Part shown: positions 24,968-33,769 of the stretch, piece by piece
Numbering within the stretch: the stretch's first letter is position 1
How the letters are laid out: each line of letters begins with the position of its first letter
Source: SYFY01 sp031385325
GTDB lineage: Bacteria; Pseudomonadota; Gammaproteobacteria; Pseudomonadales; Azotimanducaceae
DNA: 40,874 nt
Assembly (NCBI GenBank): GCA_031385325.1
Contig: JANNBJ010000104.1
Location: 1-40,874, forward strand
Direction of reading: 5' to 3'
Notes under the pieces: model-generated
What the model was told of the DNA's origin: nothing
Database searches by the model: none
The model's input: only the letters and a program-made list of their open reading frames with translations
Position numbers and translations under genes: made by a program

Positions 24968-25762
24968 ATGCGTGAATGGATCGAAGGTGACATTGAATCG
25001 GCAGGGATCACGCTGCACTACTACCGGACGAGTGGCACCGATCTGCCGAAGATGGTGCTGGTGCATGGATTCACAGACAACGGTCTGTGCTGGTCCCGCG
25101 TTGCCCGCGTATTCGAATCGCGCTTCGACGTTGTGATGGTTGACGCCCGCAATCATGGCAAGTCCGGGCAGGGGCGCGCCGATCTCCTACTGTTGGCTGC
25201 GGACCTCGCAACAGCCGTCGGCGCACTGGAACTGGCACCGGCAGTGTTCGTTGGACATTCCGTTGGTGCCAGTGTCGCTGCGGCGACAGCCGCCGAATAC
25301 CCGCAACTGGTGTCCAGCTTGATCCTGGAAGATCCACCGTGGACCGCACAATCGAAACCGGGTGCAGTGTCTGCATCACGTCGCGAGGGTTTCAGGACCT
25401 GGGTCGCTTCCATGATGTCGATGTCGGAAGCGGAGATCGCGGAACAAGGTAGAGCCTTGCACCCCACGTGGCATGAAGAAGAACTCGCGCCCTGGGCTGT
25501 GTCGAAGAGGCAGGTCTCGTCGGAAGCGATGGAGCTGCTGAATCTGGGTGACTGGACGACTGCAGTTCCGCGTCTTCGATGTCCGACGTTACTTGTGTAT
25601 ACCGACGGCGCCCTTGATGGTCTGGTCAGCGATGCAATTGCGACGCAGGTGGCAGTGCTTAATCCGCTCGTTCGCTTAGGCCGAATTGAAGGCGCTGGTC
25701 ACAACCTTCGCCGGGAACAATTCGGCGCGTTTGTTGATGCAGTCGAACGGTTTCTCACTTGA
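24968..25762 (+). CDS. alpha/beta hydrolase
   Basis: 264 residues from the ATG at 24968, with AGGA seven bases upstream; the frame is open to 24941 but those codons look like leader. Conserved features: LVHGFTDNGLCW oxyanion region, VDARNHGKSG, nucleophile elbow VFVGHSVGAS with Ser98, a probable Asp in VYTDGALDGL, and His in GAGHNLRREQF. No signal peptide. The family covers esterases, C-C hydrolases, lactonases and epoxide hydrolases. It stands alone, so the substrate is unknown. Confidence 0.88.
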   Translation: MREWIEGDIESAGITLHYYRTSGTDLPKMVLVHGFTDNGLCWSRVARVFESRFDVVMVDARNHGKSGQGRADLLLLAADLATAVGALELAPAVFVGHSVGASVAAATAAEYPQLVSSLILEDPPWTAQSKPGAVSASRREGFRTWVASMMSMSEAEIAEQGRALHPTWHEEELAPWAVSKRQVSSEAMELLNLGDWTTAVPRLRCPTLLVYTDGALDGLVSDAIATQVAVLNPLVRLGRIEGAGHNLRREQFGAFVDAVERFLT

Positions 25763-25902
25763 GACGGGTTGCCCGCTCGCGCGTTGAATGCTCGTGACGG
25801 CCCCGCAGGATGATGCACAATTCAATTAGAGGCGTGCCTGGCGGTTCGACCAGATTCGTCTAGGCTGGTTATTGGACACCAATTCCACGACGGAGAGGCT
25901 TC

Positions 25903-27555
25903 ATGAGCGATAGTGGCGAAACGATCATTCCGCAACGGTATTGGACGTGGGGAATATTTGGATTGCTGACACTGGTCTGCCTTGAACTTGCCAGGTTTTC
26001 GCTGTGGTGGCTTGTGGGTGGAGCGGTGTTCGGTGGCTTGACGCTGGTCGGGCTGTGGGACTTCATGCAGACCAAGCGTGCAATCCGCCGCAACTATCCG
26101 ATCATCGGTCACATACGGTATTTCCTCGAATATATCCGGCCGGAAATCCGCCAATATTTCATGGAGTCGGACAGTGATGCGATTCCATTCTCCCGTGCAC
26201 AACGCTCGCTTGCGTATCAACGCGCCAAGGGTGTCGCCGACAAGCGGCCGTTCGGCACGCAGCTGGATGTCTACGAAACGCAGTACGAGTGGATCAATCA
26301 CTCTGTCGCACCAACCCGGATCGACAGTCACGACTTTCGCGTGCTGATTGGTGGAGACCACTGTAAAAAGCCCTACTCGGCGAGCGTCTTCAACATTTCA
26401 GCCATGAGCTTCGGCTCGTTGTCGGCCAACGCAGTGCTGGCGCTGAACGAGGGTGCACGGCGCGGCGGGTTCTACCACGATACGGGCGAAGGCTCGATCT
26501 CGAAATGGCACCGCGAACGTGGTGGTGACCTGGTCTGGGAGATCGGCAGCGGTTACTTCGGGTGTCGAGACAGTAATGGTGGCTTCGATCCCGAGAAGTT
26601 CCGTGAGAACGCAGCCAGTGATCAGGTAAAGATGATCGAGATCAAGCTGTCACAAGGCGCCAAACCGGGTCACGGTGGGGTATTGCCTGGATCGAAGGTC
26701 TCTGGCGAAATCGCTCGAGCGCGTGGCGTGCCAGAGGGAGTTGATTGCATATCACCGGCAAGTCACTCAGCGTTCAGCACGCCGATTGAACTGCTGCAAT
26801 TTGTCGCGACCTTAAGAGAGCTGTCGGGCGGTAAGCCAGTTGGCGTCAAGCTCGCCATCGGCCATCCGTGGGAGTGGTTTTCGATCGTCAAGGCGATGTT
26901 GCACACACAAATCCTGCCCGATTTTGTGGTGGTCGACGGTGGCGAGGGTGGTACTGGTGCTGCGCCTATTGAATTCTCGGATCACGTCGGCACACCGCTG
27001 CGTGAAGGATTAATGCTGGTACAGAATGCACTCGTTGGGGCCGGCTTGCGCGACAAGATCAAGATCGGCGCGAGTGGCAAGGTCATTACCGCATTCGACA
27101 TTGCACGAACACTCGCCCTGGGCGCGGACTGGTGCAACTCGGCTCGTGGTTTCATGTTTGCCTTGGGTTGCGTGCAGGCGCAGACCTGCCATACGGGAAA
27201 GTGCCCGACCGGTGTCACCACTCAGGATCCGGCTCGCATGCGCGCGCTGGTTGTGCCTGAAAAATCAGAACGTGTGCACGACTTCCATGAAACCACGATG
27301 GAAACACTGAAGGAACTCGTTACCGCAGCCGGACTCCATCATCCGGGAGAACTTGGTCCGGAACACATCATTCGTCGAGTTTCATCGAAAGAGATTCGTT
27401 CTCTGGCTGGCCTCCACAAGTGGGTTCGCACCAACGATTTGAACCAGGGGATCTATCGTTCGCCAGTGTTCAAGTCATTCTGGGCGCAGGCATCAGTTGA
27501 GAGTTTCAGTCCGCCGTCTTCGCTGTTGGCGCGGCAGCGATCGAAGGTGAGCTGA
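25903..27555 (+). CDS. membrane-anchored FMN-binding glutamate-synthase-like protein
   Basis: 550 residues, start with GGAGAGG upstream. Residues ~14-50 are hydrophobic (WTWGIFGLLTLVCLELARFS, then WWLVGGAVFGGLTLVGLWDF), giving one or two membrane helices. The rest matches the central and FMN domains of glutamate synthase: NISAMSFGSLSANAVLALNE, FYHDTGEGSIS, IKLSQGAKPGHGGVLPG, VVVDGGEGGTGAAP and GADWCNSARGFMFALGC. The three-cysteine pattern CVQAQTCHTGKCPTG probably holds a 3Fe-4S cluster. The glutaminase domain and the small subunit are missing, so it does not work as a normal GOGAT. Such stand-alone proteins are common but poorly characterised; an FMN/Fe-S oxidoreductase at the inner membrane is likely. 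Confidence 0.92.
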   Translation: MSDSGETIIPQRYWTWGIFGLLTLVCLELARFSLWWLVGGAVFGGLTLVGLWDFMQTKRAIRRNYPIIGHIRYFLEYIRPEIRQYFMESDSDAIPFSRAQRSLAYQRAKGVADKRPFGTQLDVYETQYEWINHSVAPTRIDSHDFRVLIGGDHCKKPYSASVFNISAMSFGSLSANAVLALNEGARRGGFYHDTGEGSISKWHRERGGDLVWEIGSGYFGCRDSNGGFDPEKFRENAASDQVKMIEIKLSQGAKPGHGGVLPGSKVSGEIARARGVPEGVDCISPASHSAFSTPIELLQFVATLRELSGGKPVGVKLAIGHPWEWFSIVKAMLHTQILPDFVVVDGGEGGTGAAPIEFSDHVGTPLREGLMLVQNALVGAGLRDKIKIGASGKVITAFDIARTLALGADWCNSARGFMFALGCVQAQTCHTGKCPTGVTTQDPARMRALVVPEKSERVHDFHETTMETLKELVTAAGLHHPGELGPEHIIRRVSSKEIRSLAGLHKWVRTNDLNQGIYRSPVFKSFWAQASVESFSPPSSLLARQRSKVS

Positions 27556-27572
27556 TACCCTCTGTGCAGGGT

Positions 27573-28403
27573 TCACCGACTAGTCCAGAGCGCCTTGTGG
27601 TTGTCGAGAAAGTTCTGGATCTGCTCGGTGTTATCGGTTTCCCAGGGGTGAAAATTCCACCGGTAAAAAGCGCGATGTCCGCGGACCAGCATTCGCAAGA
27701 TTCCGTCGCGACCCCAAAGGAACCTTGTTCCGCGACGCCACTGCGCTGCATCGAAGAGTTGACCGTCCTTGGCCAGGAAGTAGCACTGGCGTATAAAAAT
27801 CTCCATCAACAATCCCGGCAGGATGTTGAGCATCGCCAGGCGCCTGAGCATGGTGTCTTTGACAGTGAGTTGATAGACATCGAAAGCGACCGCCTTGTGC
27901 TCGGATTCTTCCACCGCGTGCCAATGCCACAACAGGCGCATGTCCTCTGACATGGGTGCAAGCCAACGATCCGGGTAGTGCATGAGACCTTCGGCGAGCA
28001 CTGCAGTGAGGTGTTCGACGGCCGTTGTCGCTGCGAGAGAGTATCGAGGCAGGTGGCGAGTGAACCAGCGCAGCACTGTACGCATCAACGCATTGGCACG
28101 GGTTAGCGCGACGTATCCCTGGTCGATGAGCAACTGCACATGTGCGTCATGTTCGAGACTGTGCTGACCTTCCTGGCCGGTGAACGCGGCGACCTGGGTA
28201 CGCAACACTGGATCATTCAATTCGCCAGCATTGATTCGGACGCTCTGAATGAAAAAGCGCTCTCCCTCAGGAAAGGTGCTGGACAGGGCATTGAAAAAAT
28301 GGGTTTCAAAAACCAGACCACCAAACCAGTATTTGGGCGTCGCAGTCGACGGCTTGAGGATAATGCTGCGAACGGTGATGGGGTGATTCGTGGATTGGTT
28401 CAT
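27573..28403 (-). CDS. predicted metal-dependent hydrolase, PF10118-like diiron protein
   Basis: 276 residues. Helical, ferritin-like layout with paired metal-binding motifs: RFFIQSVRINAGELNDP, FTGQEGQHSLEHDAH and WHWHAVEESEHKAVAFDVY (an EExxH motif). The family is annotated as metal-dependent hydrolase on weak grounds; a diiron oxidase or hydroxylase role is equally possible. It is soluble or peripherally bound, with a hydrophobic stretch at LAMLNILPGLLMEIFI. It converges with the glutamate-synthase-like gene (17 bases between stops). No Shine-Dalgarno is obvious before the ATG. Confidence 0.8.
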   Translation of the reverse strand: MNQSTNHPITVRSIILKPSTATPKYWFGGLVFETHFFNALSSTFPEGERFFIQSVRINAGELNDPVLRTQVAAFTGQEGQHSLEHDAHVQLLIDQGYVALTRANALMRTVLRWFTRHLPRYSLAATTAVEHLTAVLAEGLMHYPDRWLAPMSEDMRLLWHWHAVEESEHKAVAFDVYQLTVKDTMLRRLAMLNILPGLLMEIFIRQCYFLAKDGQLFDAAQWRRGTRFLWGRDGILRMLVRGHRAFYRWNFHPWETDNTEQIQNFLDNHKALWTSR

Positions 28404-28517
28404 GGCTTGTTTTTTCGAACAGACAACGTGTAGGTCATCAGGATAGTCCTGCGGTTACGGCTCTGCCAGCGCAGAGGTATGTGGTCTCGCGCCTGGCGGC
28501 CCTTACCCGATTCGTCC

Positions 28518-28554
28518 TTCCGCGATACTCTGCGTTCATGGATTTGTGAAGGTC
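28518..28554. repeat. dispersed repeat, copy 2
   Basis: TTCCGCGATACTCTGCGTTC and the following ATGGATTTGTGAAGGTC match 20186-20223 closely. It lies 30 bases before the transporter ATG, in the same orientation. The two changed doublets (CC to GG in ATCCAT, T to A in GATGG) suggest drift rather than a strictly conserved site. Confidence 0.6.
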
Positions 28555-28584
28555 GTAGGGCAGTAAAAAAGGAGCTTAGGGGCG

Positions 28585-29934
28585 ATGACGGTCAACAAGG
28601 CAGCTGAGCCAACCATGCGGAAGGTCGCCATGACTTCTTTGGCTGGTACGAGTATCGAATGGTACGACTTTTTCCTGTATGGCACGGCCGCTGCGCTGAT
28701 TTTTCCTACCGCATTTTTTCCCGCTGATATGCCGCCTATGGCCGCGCTCATCGCTTCCTTCGGCACCTTCGCTGTGGGCTTTGTCGCGCGCCCGGTGGGC
28801 GGCATCCTGTTCGGGCATTTTGGTGATCGGGTGGGTCGCAAGAAGGCTCTCGTCACCGCGTTGATGATGATGGGTGGTGCAACGACTGTGGTCGGGTGCC
28901 TGCCGACCTATGAAACGATTGGCGTTGGCGCGCCGATCGCGTTGACGGTTCTCAGATTCATTCAAGGGCTGGCAATTGGTGGGCAGTGGGGTGGTGCCAT
29001 GTTGCTGGTCACCGAAAGTGCACCACCCGGCAAACGGGGATATTACGGTGCGTTTGCCCAGGCGGGCGCACCGATTGGCGTGATCCTTGCGAATCTGGCC
29101 TTTATCCTGGTGAGCGGGATCTTGCCCGAAGACGACTTCACAGCCTGGGGATGGCGTATCCCGTTCCTCATGAGTGTGCTTCTGATTGGCCTGAGCATGT
29201 ATGTACAACTCCACCTGGAGGACACGCCGGCGTTCAAGGAACTGCAGCGTCGACGAGAGGCGTTGCCACGGGAAAGAGTCGAGGCAAAGTCGTTGGTACG
29301 GGGTGGCTCACCAGTGCTCGACGCGTTGCGCAAACATCCTCGAGAGATCTTCCTGGGAGCGGGTGCCTTCCTCTCCGTACAGGTCATGTTCTACATCCTG
29401 ATCGCCTTTGTGGTTGCCTATGGCAGCAGTACAGCGGGTGTGGGCTTGCCTCGAGACACGATGTTGATGGCCGTGCTGATTGGCTCCATTGCGCAGATTC
29501 CTGCGTTGTTCCTGTCGTCGATCTGGTCTGATCGGCATGGCCGTCGTGGTGTATACATGCTCGGTGCGGTGCTGGTTGGTGTGTGGGCGTTTGCGTTGTT
29601 CCCCTTGATCGATACTGGGGAATTCCTCTGGATCGCGGTCGCCATCAGTGTCGGGCAGGTGTGCCTGTCGATGATGTATGGCCCGCAGGCTGCTTTTCTC
29701 TCAGAGCTCTTCTCCACAGAAGTTCGATATTCTGGTGCGTCTCTGGGTTATCAGATCGGAGCGATTGTCGGCGGTGCTCTGGCGCCGACGATTGCAACTG
29801 CGTTGTGGCTGACCTACGGCACCGTGTACGTCTCGGTGTACATCGCCGTGGCTTCTGCGTTGACGCTCATTTGTGTGCTCTTGTTGTCGGAAACCAGGGG
29901 CAGGGATCTTGATGATCACAGGAGCTCGAATTGA
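28585..29934 (+). CDS. MFS transporter, metabolite:H+ symporter (MHS) type
   Basis: 449 residues, about 12 membrane helices. MHS hallmarks: SLAGTSIEWYDFFLYGTAAAL, ASFGTFAVGFVARPVGG, the loop HFGDRVGRKKALV after helix 2, and RFIQGLAIGGQWGGAMLL. The second loop motif is SSIWSDRHGRRGV. Members carry organic acids such as citrate, ketoglutarate, shikimate or proline/betaine with protons across the inner membrane. AGGGG precedes the start. It is followed after 33 bases by an acyl-CoA dehydrogenase-like gene on the same strand, so the two may form an operon that takes up and oxidises an acid. Confidence 0.92.
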   Translation: MTVNKAAEPTMRKVAMTSLAGTSIEWYDFFLYGTAAALIFPTAFFPADMPPMAALIASFGTFAVGFVARPVGGILFGHFGDRVGRKKALVTALMMMGGATTVVGCLPTYETIGVGAPIALTVLRFIQGLAIGGQWGGAMLLVTESAPPGKRGYYGAFAQAGAPIGVILANLAFILVSGILPEDDFTAWGWRIPFLMSVLLIGLSMYVQLHLEDTPAFKELQRRREALPRERVEAKSLVRGGSPVLDALRKHPREIFLGAGAFLSVQVMFYILIAFVVAYGSSTAGVGLPRDTMLMAVLIGSIAQIPALFLSSIWSDRHGRRGVYMLGAVLVGVWAFALFPLIDTGEFLWIAVAISVGQVCLSMMYGPQAAFLSELFSTEVRYSGASLGYQIGAIVGGALAPTIATALWLTYGTVYVSVYIAVASALTLICVLLLSETRGRDLDDHRSSN

Positions 29935-29967
29935 AAAGGAACCAGGATTTGTTTCGTACTGAGAGAG

Positions 29968-31194
29968 TTGCTCAACGTGTCTGAAGGAAACTCACCCTTG
30001 ATCGATGCAATAACCCCCGCGGGCCAGAAGCTTCTCGAAGCCTGCGCCACTGTTTCGCGCTCGCTGGCCGAACGCGCGCAGGCTGCCGATCGTGCCGGGC
30101 GGATGAACGCGGACAACCTTCGCGACCTTGTTGCAGCGAAGATAACCGCTGCGTTCGTGCCGGAAGCGCTGGGTGGATTCGGACTCAACTCGGTACACGA
30201 TTGGACTCTCGCGATTGCGGCACTGGCACGAGCCGATGCTTCGGTTGCGATTGCCACCAACATGCACCTGGGTGTTTCTCGCGGGATCGCCCAGGGCTAC
30301 GCGGCGATCGGGTATGGTCGTGAATCGCTTGAAGCCGTCGTGCGTGGTGACATGTTGATCTGTGCCACCGCCACCGAGCGGGGTACTGACAATCTGCATC
30401 CGCTGACAGAGGCCACCGCGGATGCGGATAGTTATATGATCAACGGTGAAAAGATGTTTGTCACGATGTCGCCTTTGGCATCACATCTGGCCATGAATGT
30501 GCGCCTGCGCGATGCCGAAGGCGATCACATTGCTTCCACCATTCTGCCTATTCACAGCCAGGGCATCAGACCGAACGATGATTGGGATGCGCTTGGCATG
30601 CGGGCTTCCGGCAGTCAGTCCATTCGATTCACCAATGTCGTCGTGGCAGCCCGCGAGTTGCGTGTCACAGGGCCTTGGGGCCGATGGAGCGTTCGTGTGC
30701 TGGTAAACAGGGCATTGGCCAATCTGCCTTTGGTTGGCGCGTCACTGGGGATTCTGGAAGCTGCGCGTGATTTGGCTGTGCACGCCGGGCGCACGCAGAA
30801 GCGAATGGGTAACGTGATCGGAGCCGGTGCAGGTGTTCGACATCTTGTTGCGGAACTGGAGATGCTACTTGCCACCAGTCGTGGTGTTCTGCAGATGACC
30901 ACACGTTGGGTGGATGATTTTTCGGCCAGACATGAAGGGAAGACGCCGTCGATTGAGGAGTCGCACGAACTGATGCAACACTATCAAACGGCGAAGGCGA
31001 TCGTGAACAAGGCGGCGATTGATGGCGTGAACAAGGCGATGGATGTGGTTGGCGGTTCGTCCTTCACTCAGGCGAACACACTTTCACGTTTGTATCGCGA
31101 TGTGCGCTCTGCGCCATTCATGCAGCCCGGAGCGCCTGCTGAGGCGCACGAATATATCGGCCGAGTTGCGCTGGGCGATTTGCCAGAATCATAG
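29968..31194 (+). CDS. acyl-CoA dehydrogenase family flavoprotein
   Basis: 408 residues from TTG at 29968; GTG at 29977 is an equally plausible start with GAGAG nine bases before it. Layout of the acyl-CoA dehydrogenase fold: helical N-terminus, FVPEALGGFGLN, the flavin-contact strand ICATATERGTDNLHP, YMINGEKMFVTM, DWDALGMRASGSQSI, and a helical C-terminus ending in DVVGGSSFTQANTLSRLYRD. The usual catalytic Glu site is not evident, and the protein resembles the branch that includes flavin-dependent monooxygenases of the DszC type as much as true dehydrogenases. Follows the MHS transporter; the substrate is probably an imported acid or its CoA ester. Confidence 0.82.
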   Translation: MLNVSEGNSPLIDAITPAGQKLLEACATVSRSLAERAQAADRAGRMNADNLRDLVAAKITAAFVPEALGGFGLNSVHDWTLAIAALARADASVAIATNMHLGVSRGIAQGYAAIGYGRESLEAVVRGDMLICATATERGTDNLHPLTEATADADSYMINGEKMFVTMSPLASHLAMNVRLRDAEGDHIASTILPIHSQGIRPNDDWDALGMRASGSQSIRFTNVVVAARELRVTGPWGRWSVRVLVNRALANLPLVGASLGILEAARDLAVHAGRTQKRMGNVIGAGAGVRHLVAELEMLLATSRGVLQMTTRWVDDFSARHEGKTPSIEESHELMQHYQTAKAIVNKAAIDGVNKAMDVVGGSSFTQANTLSRLYRDVRSAPFMQPGAPAEAHEYIGRVALGDLPES

Positions 31195-31206
31195 TTCCGT
31201 TCGGAA

Positions 31207-31827
31207 TTACTTTGTGTTCTGAGCAGCCAGTACTCGAACGATGGCTGGGTTGTCGTTCAGCCGAGCCTGAAAGTCTGCAATTTTTGGAAACAACCTGATG
31301 TCGACGCCATCACCCTCGAGCCATGTGCTGAGCGTGTAGAGATAGATGTCTGAAATGGTATAGGTCTCGCCGAATACAAAAGGCCCGGTGAACATCTCGT
31401 TCTCGATCAGCGAAAAGCAGTCGGTCATGTTCTGCGTGACTTTCTTTTTCATCGCAGTGATTGCTGTTTCGTCGTCCGCCCAACGCGTGCCGCGGATGCG
31501 GTGCGCATGGGCAACGTGAACTGTTGCGCAGAGATAGCTGTTGAAAGCTTGCAACTGTGCGAACTGAAAGGGATCGTTGAGTGGCGCCAGATTTGCAGCC
31601 GGGTGCGTTTGCGCGATATAGACCAGGATGGCTGGGGTCTCGGTGATCACACCGCGATCGGTAACCAGCGCCGGCACGCGCCCCTTGGGGTTGACCGCAA
31701 GGTAAGCGGGCGAGCGTTGTTCGTTGGTTCGAAAATCCAGGCGTCTGGCTTCGTACTTCGCGCCCGCAGTTTCCAGCGCGATGTGTGATGCAACGGCGCA
31801 GGAGAGCGGTGCGTAGTAGAGGATCAT
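31207..31827 (-). CDS. glutathione S-transferase
   Basis: 206 residues from the ATG at 31827, chosen because GGAGA lies seven bases before it and MILYYAPLSCAVASHIALE is the normal first strand and helix of a bacterial GST; the extra codons to 31878 overlap cmoB. The N-terminal thioredoxin-like domain ends with NPKGRVPALVTDRGVITETPAI, containing the cis-Pro and the ETxAI glutathione contact. The C-terminal helical domain has the FGETYTISDIYLYTLSTWLE motif. The catalytic residue is probably Cys10 in LSCAV, as in beta-class GSTs. It lies 34 bases downstream of cmoB on the same strand and may be co-transcribed. Confidence 0.92.
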   Translation of the reverse strand: MILYYAPLSCAVASHIALETAGAKYEARRLDFRTNEQRSPAYLAVNPKGRVPALVTDRGVITETPAILVYIAQTHPAANLAPLNDPFQFAQLQAFNSYLCATVHVAHAHRIRGTRWADDETAITAMKKKVTQNMTDCFSLIENEMFTGPFVFGETYTISDIYLYTLSTWLEGDGVDIRLFPKIADFQARLNDNPAIVRVLAAQNTK

Positions 31828-31861
31828 TGGGTGGTCTCCGTTGGTATGTGTCGAGTGAGGC

Positions 31862-32755
31862 TCATGGTTTCTGGGCAATGACGATAGCGCGGACAGGGGC
31901 CGGGTGACCTTCCACGGTACGTGAAGGACCCTGCGGGTCCAGCGCTTCTAGCAACGACTCGAAGCGCATCCAGTCTGTTGATCGCTGTTCTTCCAGCGAA
32001 GTGGGGGTGATGTCCACCACGCGGGCATCGACGAATCCGACATGCGTGAGCCAGTTGATCATCTGGGCCGTGGTGGGGATCACGTGGATATTGCGCATTC
32101 TGGCGTATCGATCGGGAGGATGCAGGTTCTGGTCTGCCTGAACGACCAATGATTCAAGTACCACCTCGCCACCTGACAGCGTGCATTCGAATAGGCGGTG
32201 CACATGATCGATCGGGTCCCGCCGGTGGTAGATCACGCCCATGGACAGGACCGTACCGAAGCATTCTTGCAATGGTGCTTCTTCGAGAGTGAGTGGCAGA
32301 ACCCAGTTGTTGGAGATTCCTTGGATCGTTGCAACAGCGAGATGCTGCATGCAGTAGAGCAGGGTTGGATCGACCCCAATGACCGCCCGGGCGCCCGCTT
32401 CCAACAGGCGTACTCCGAAGTATCCATTGCCACAACCGACGTCCAGTACGCGTTTCCCGGCGAGCGGACTCAAGTACGGTTGTAGGCGTGCCCACTTCCA
32501 GTCAGATCGCCATTCAGTGTCGATGGCGAGTTCGCCGAATAACCACGGACCTTTGCGCCAGGGCATCAGCTTCCTGAGTGCGGCTTCGGAATATCCCTCG
32601 GCGAGCAAGTCGTCTATTGCACTTAACCAGCGACGCTGGTCGCCATGAAAGGACGTTGAATATCTGGCAAGTAGTGTTGACCGCAGGTTGTCCCATTCAG
32701 GCAGGTACTCATCAAGACGACTAATCTCAGCGGTGATGAATTCTTCTGACCTCAT
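31862..32755 (-). CDS. cmoB: tRNA U34 carboxymethyltransferase CmoB
   Basis: 297 residues, slightly shorter than the roughly 320 usual. PWRKGPWLFGELAIDTEWRS, DVGCGNGYFGVRLLEAGA (SAM motif I), GVDPTLLYC, LSMGVIYHRRDPIDH and ARMRNIHVIPTT are all CmoB signatures. The enzyme uses carboxy-SAM made by CmoA to turn 5-hydroxyuridine at wobble position 34 into 5-carboxymethoxyuridine. Its ATG overlaps the cmoA stop (ATGA at 32752-32755), so the pair is translated together. In the N-terminal part ERRQWLSAID-type helices are present, so the gene looks complete. Confidence 0.95.
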   Translation of the reverse strand: MRSEEFITAEISRLDEYLPEWDNLRSTLLARYSTSFHGDQRRWLSAIDDLLAEGYSEAALRKLMPWRKGPWLFGELAIDTEWRSDWKWARLQPYLSPLAGKRVLDVGCGNGYFGVRLLEAGARAVIGVDPTLLYCMQHLAVATIQGISNNWVLPLTLEEAPLQECFGTVLSMGVIYHRRDPIDHVHRLFECTLSGGEVVLESLVVQADQNLHPPDRYARMRNIHVIPTTAQMINWLTHVGFVDARVVDITPTSLEEQRSTDWMRFESLLEALDPQGPSRTVEGHPAPVRAIVIAQKP

Positions 32756-33462
32756 GCTCGGGCCAGAAACGAAATCCAGTTCAGACAGCGATACCAGACG
32801 GTGACGTGACTGAAGCCGGCCGCGTGCAGCCGCTGAAGGTGAATGGTTTCGGTATCCACGATCATGACGTTCTCGAGTGCGCTGCGCTTCTGACTGATTT
32901 CGAGATCGCTGTAGCCGTTGGCGGCTTTGAAGGCGTGGTGTGTGTCCTCCATGAATGATTGAGTGGCCGGATCGTCATAGCGGATTTTTTCGGCCAGGAG
33001 CAGGTAGCCGCCGCCGTGTAGCGACCGGGCAATCCTGGTCAGTAGTGGCAGCCGTTGCTGCGGATCGACGAACTGAAGCAGCCAGTTGGACAGAACGATT
33101 CGAGAAGGCAGGAAGTCGAGTGTAGTGACATCGGCTTCAATGAATTGCACGCGCTGGTCCGTGACCAGTTCGCGCGCGCGCGCGAGCATCGATGCGGATT
33201 GGTCGACACCCAGGATTTCGCAGGGAGTGTTGCCTAGCTGACTCAATACGGCGAGGGTCGTTGCCCCTAGCGAGCAGCCCAGATCGTAGACGCGATCACC
33301 GCTGCGAATGTGACGCGCGGCCATCAAACCGGACAGCGGCACGACCAACTCGTAGCCCGGCACGCTGCGGCGGATCATGTCACGGAAGACATTGACGACA
33401 CGCTGATCGAAAACGAAGTCGACCAGATGGTTTTGTGTTTGCTGGTAGATGTTGTCCTTCAC
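32752..33462 (-). CDS. cmoA: carboxy-SAM synthase CmoA
   Basis: 236 residues if translation starts at GTG 33462 (VKDNIYQQTQNHLVDFVFDQ). Upstream codons to 33594 are the translated repeat array (CVLLDW, CPSGL), so they are unlikely to be part of the protein. RVVNVFRDMIRRSVPGYELV, VYDLGCSLGATTLAV, GVDQSASMLARAREL, SNWLLQFVDP and EKIRYDDPATQSFM are CmoA hallmarks. CmoA makes carboxy-S-adenosylmethionine from SAM and prephenate for CmoB. No Shine-Dalgarno is clear at 33462, and the repeat array ends only about a dozen bases upstream, so the mobile element has probably replaced the original leader and promoter. Confidence 0.92.
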   Translation of the reverse strand: MKDNIYQQTQNHLVDFVFDQRVVNVFRDMIRRSVPGYELVVPLSGLMAARHIRSGDRVYDLGCSLGATTLAVLSQLGNTPCEILGVDQSASMLARARELVTDQRVQFIEADVTTLDFLPSRIVLSNWLLQFVDPQQRLPLLTRIARSLHGGGYLLLAEKIRYDDPATQSFMEDTHHAFKAANGYSDLEISQKRSALENVMIVDTETIHLQRLHAAGFSHVTVWYRCLNWISFLARA

Positions 33463-33474
33463 AGGGTGATGATA

Positions 33475-33604
33475 TTCCAGAAATCCAGATAATCCAGAAG
33501 GACATAATCCAGAAGGACACACACGGCTGCCCAATCCAGAAATCCGATAATCCAGAAGGACACACACGGCTGCCCAATCCAGAAGGACACACACGGCGGG
33601 GCCC
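33475..33604 (-). repeat. left repeat array of the transposase unit
   Basis: Read on the plus strand the unit is AATCCAGAAGGACACACACG followed by GCTGCCC (27 bases). Near-complete copies are at 33506-33532, 33549-33575 and 33576-33604, with a shorter copy at 33491-33505 and degenerate pieces at 33482 and 33533-33548. There are no unique spacers, which argues against CRISPR. On the minus strand it gives the core TGTGTGTCCTTCTGGA. It forms the immediate upstream region of cmoA. Confidence 0.85.
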
Positions 33605-33605
33605 A

Positions 33606-33711
33606 GGATCGAACGATCCGGACTGCGCTGGTGTCAATCGGATTCCGTAAACTCGACAGGGAAATTCCAAAGGAGCACGGGGGAGGCAGGGAGCCGCTCA
33701 CCGGATCCGGT
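33606..33711. repeat. two palindromes next to the transposase gene
   Basis: GGATCG-AA-CGATCC (33606-33619) is a 6-bp stem with a 2-base loop. ACCGGATCCGGT (33700-33711) is a perfect 12-bp palindrome. Both lie between the left array and the transposase stop. RAYT enzymes recognise hairpins, so these could be parts of the element's recognition structure. The rest of this 165-base spacer shows no gene. Confidence 0.4.
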
Positions 33712-33769
33712 ATGTCCCCGTGACGTCGTAGAAGTCGCGGGACTCTGCATTACGCCGACAGATCAGTGG

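Noticed and set aside
33463..33594. CmoA N-terminal extension of 44 residues
   Set aside because: It is translation of the repeat array (CVLLD and CPSGL repeated); known CmoA proteins start close to the VKDNIYQQ region.
33475..33604. Possible CRISPR array
   Set aside because: Units are directly adjacent or nearly so, irregular in length and without unique spacers; no cas genes are present. It is better explained as a repeat array of the nearby transposase.
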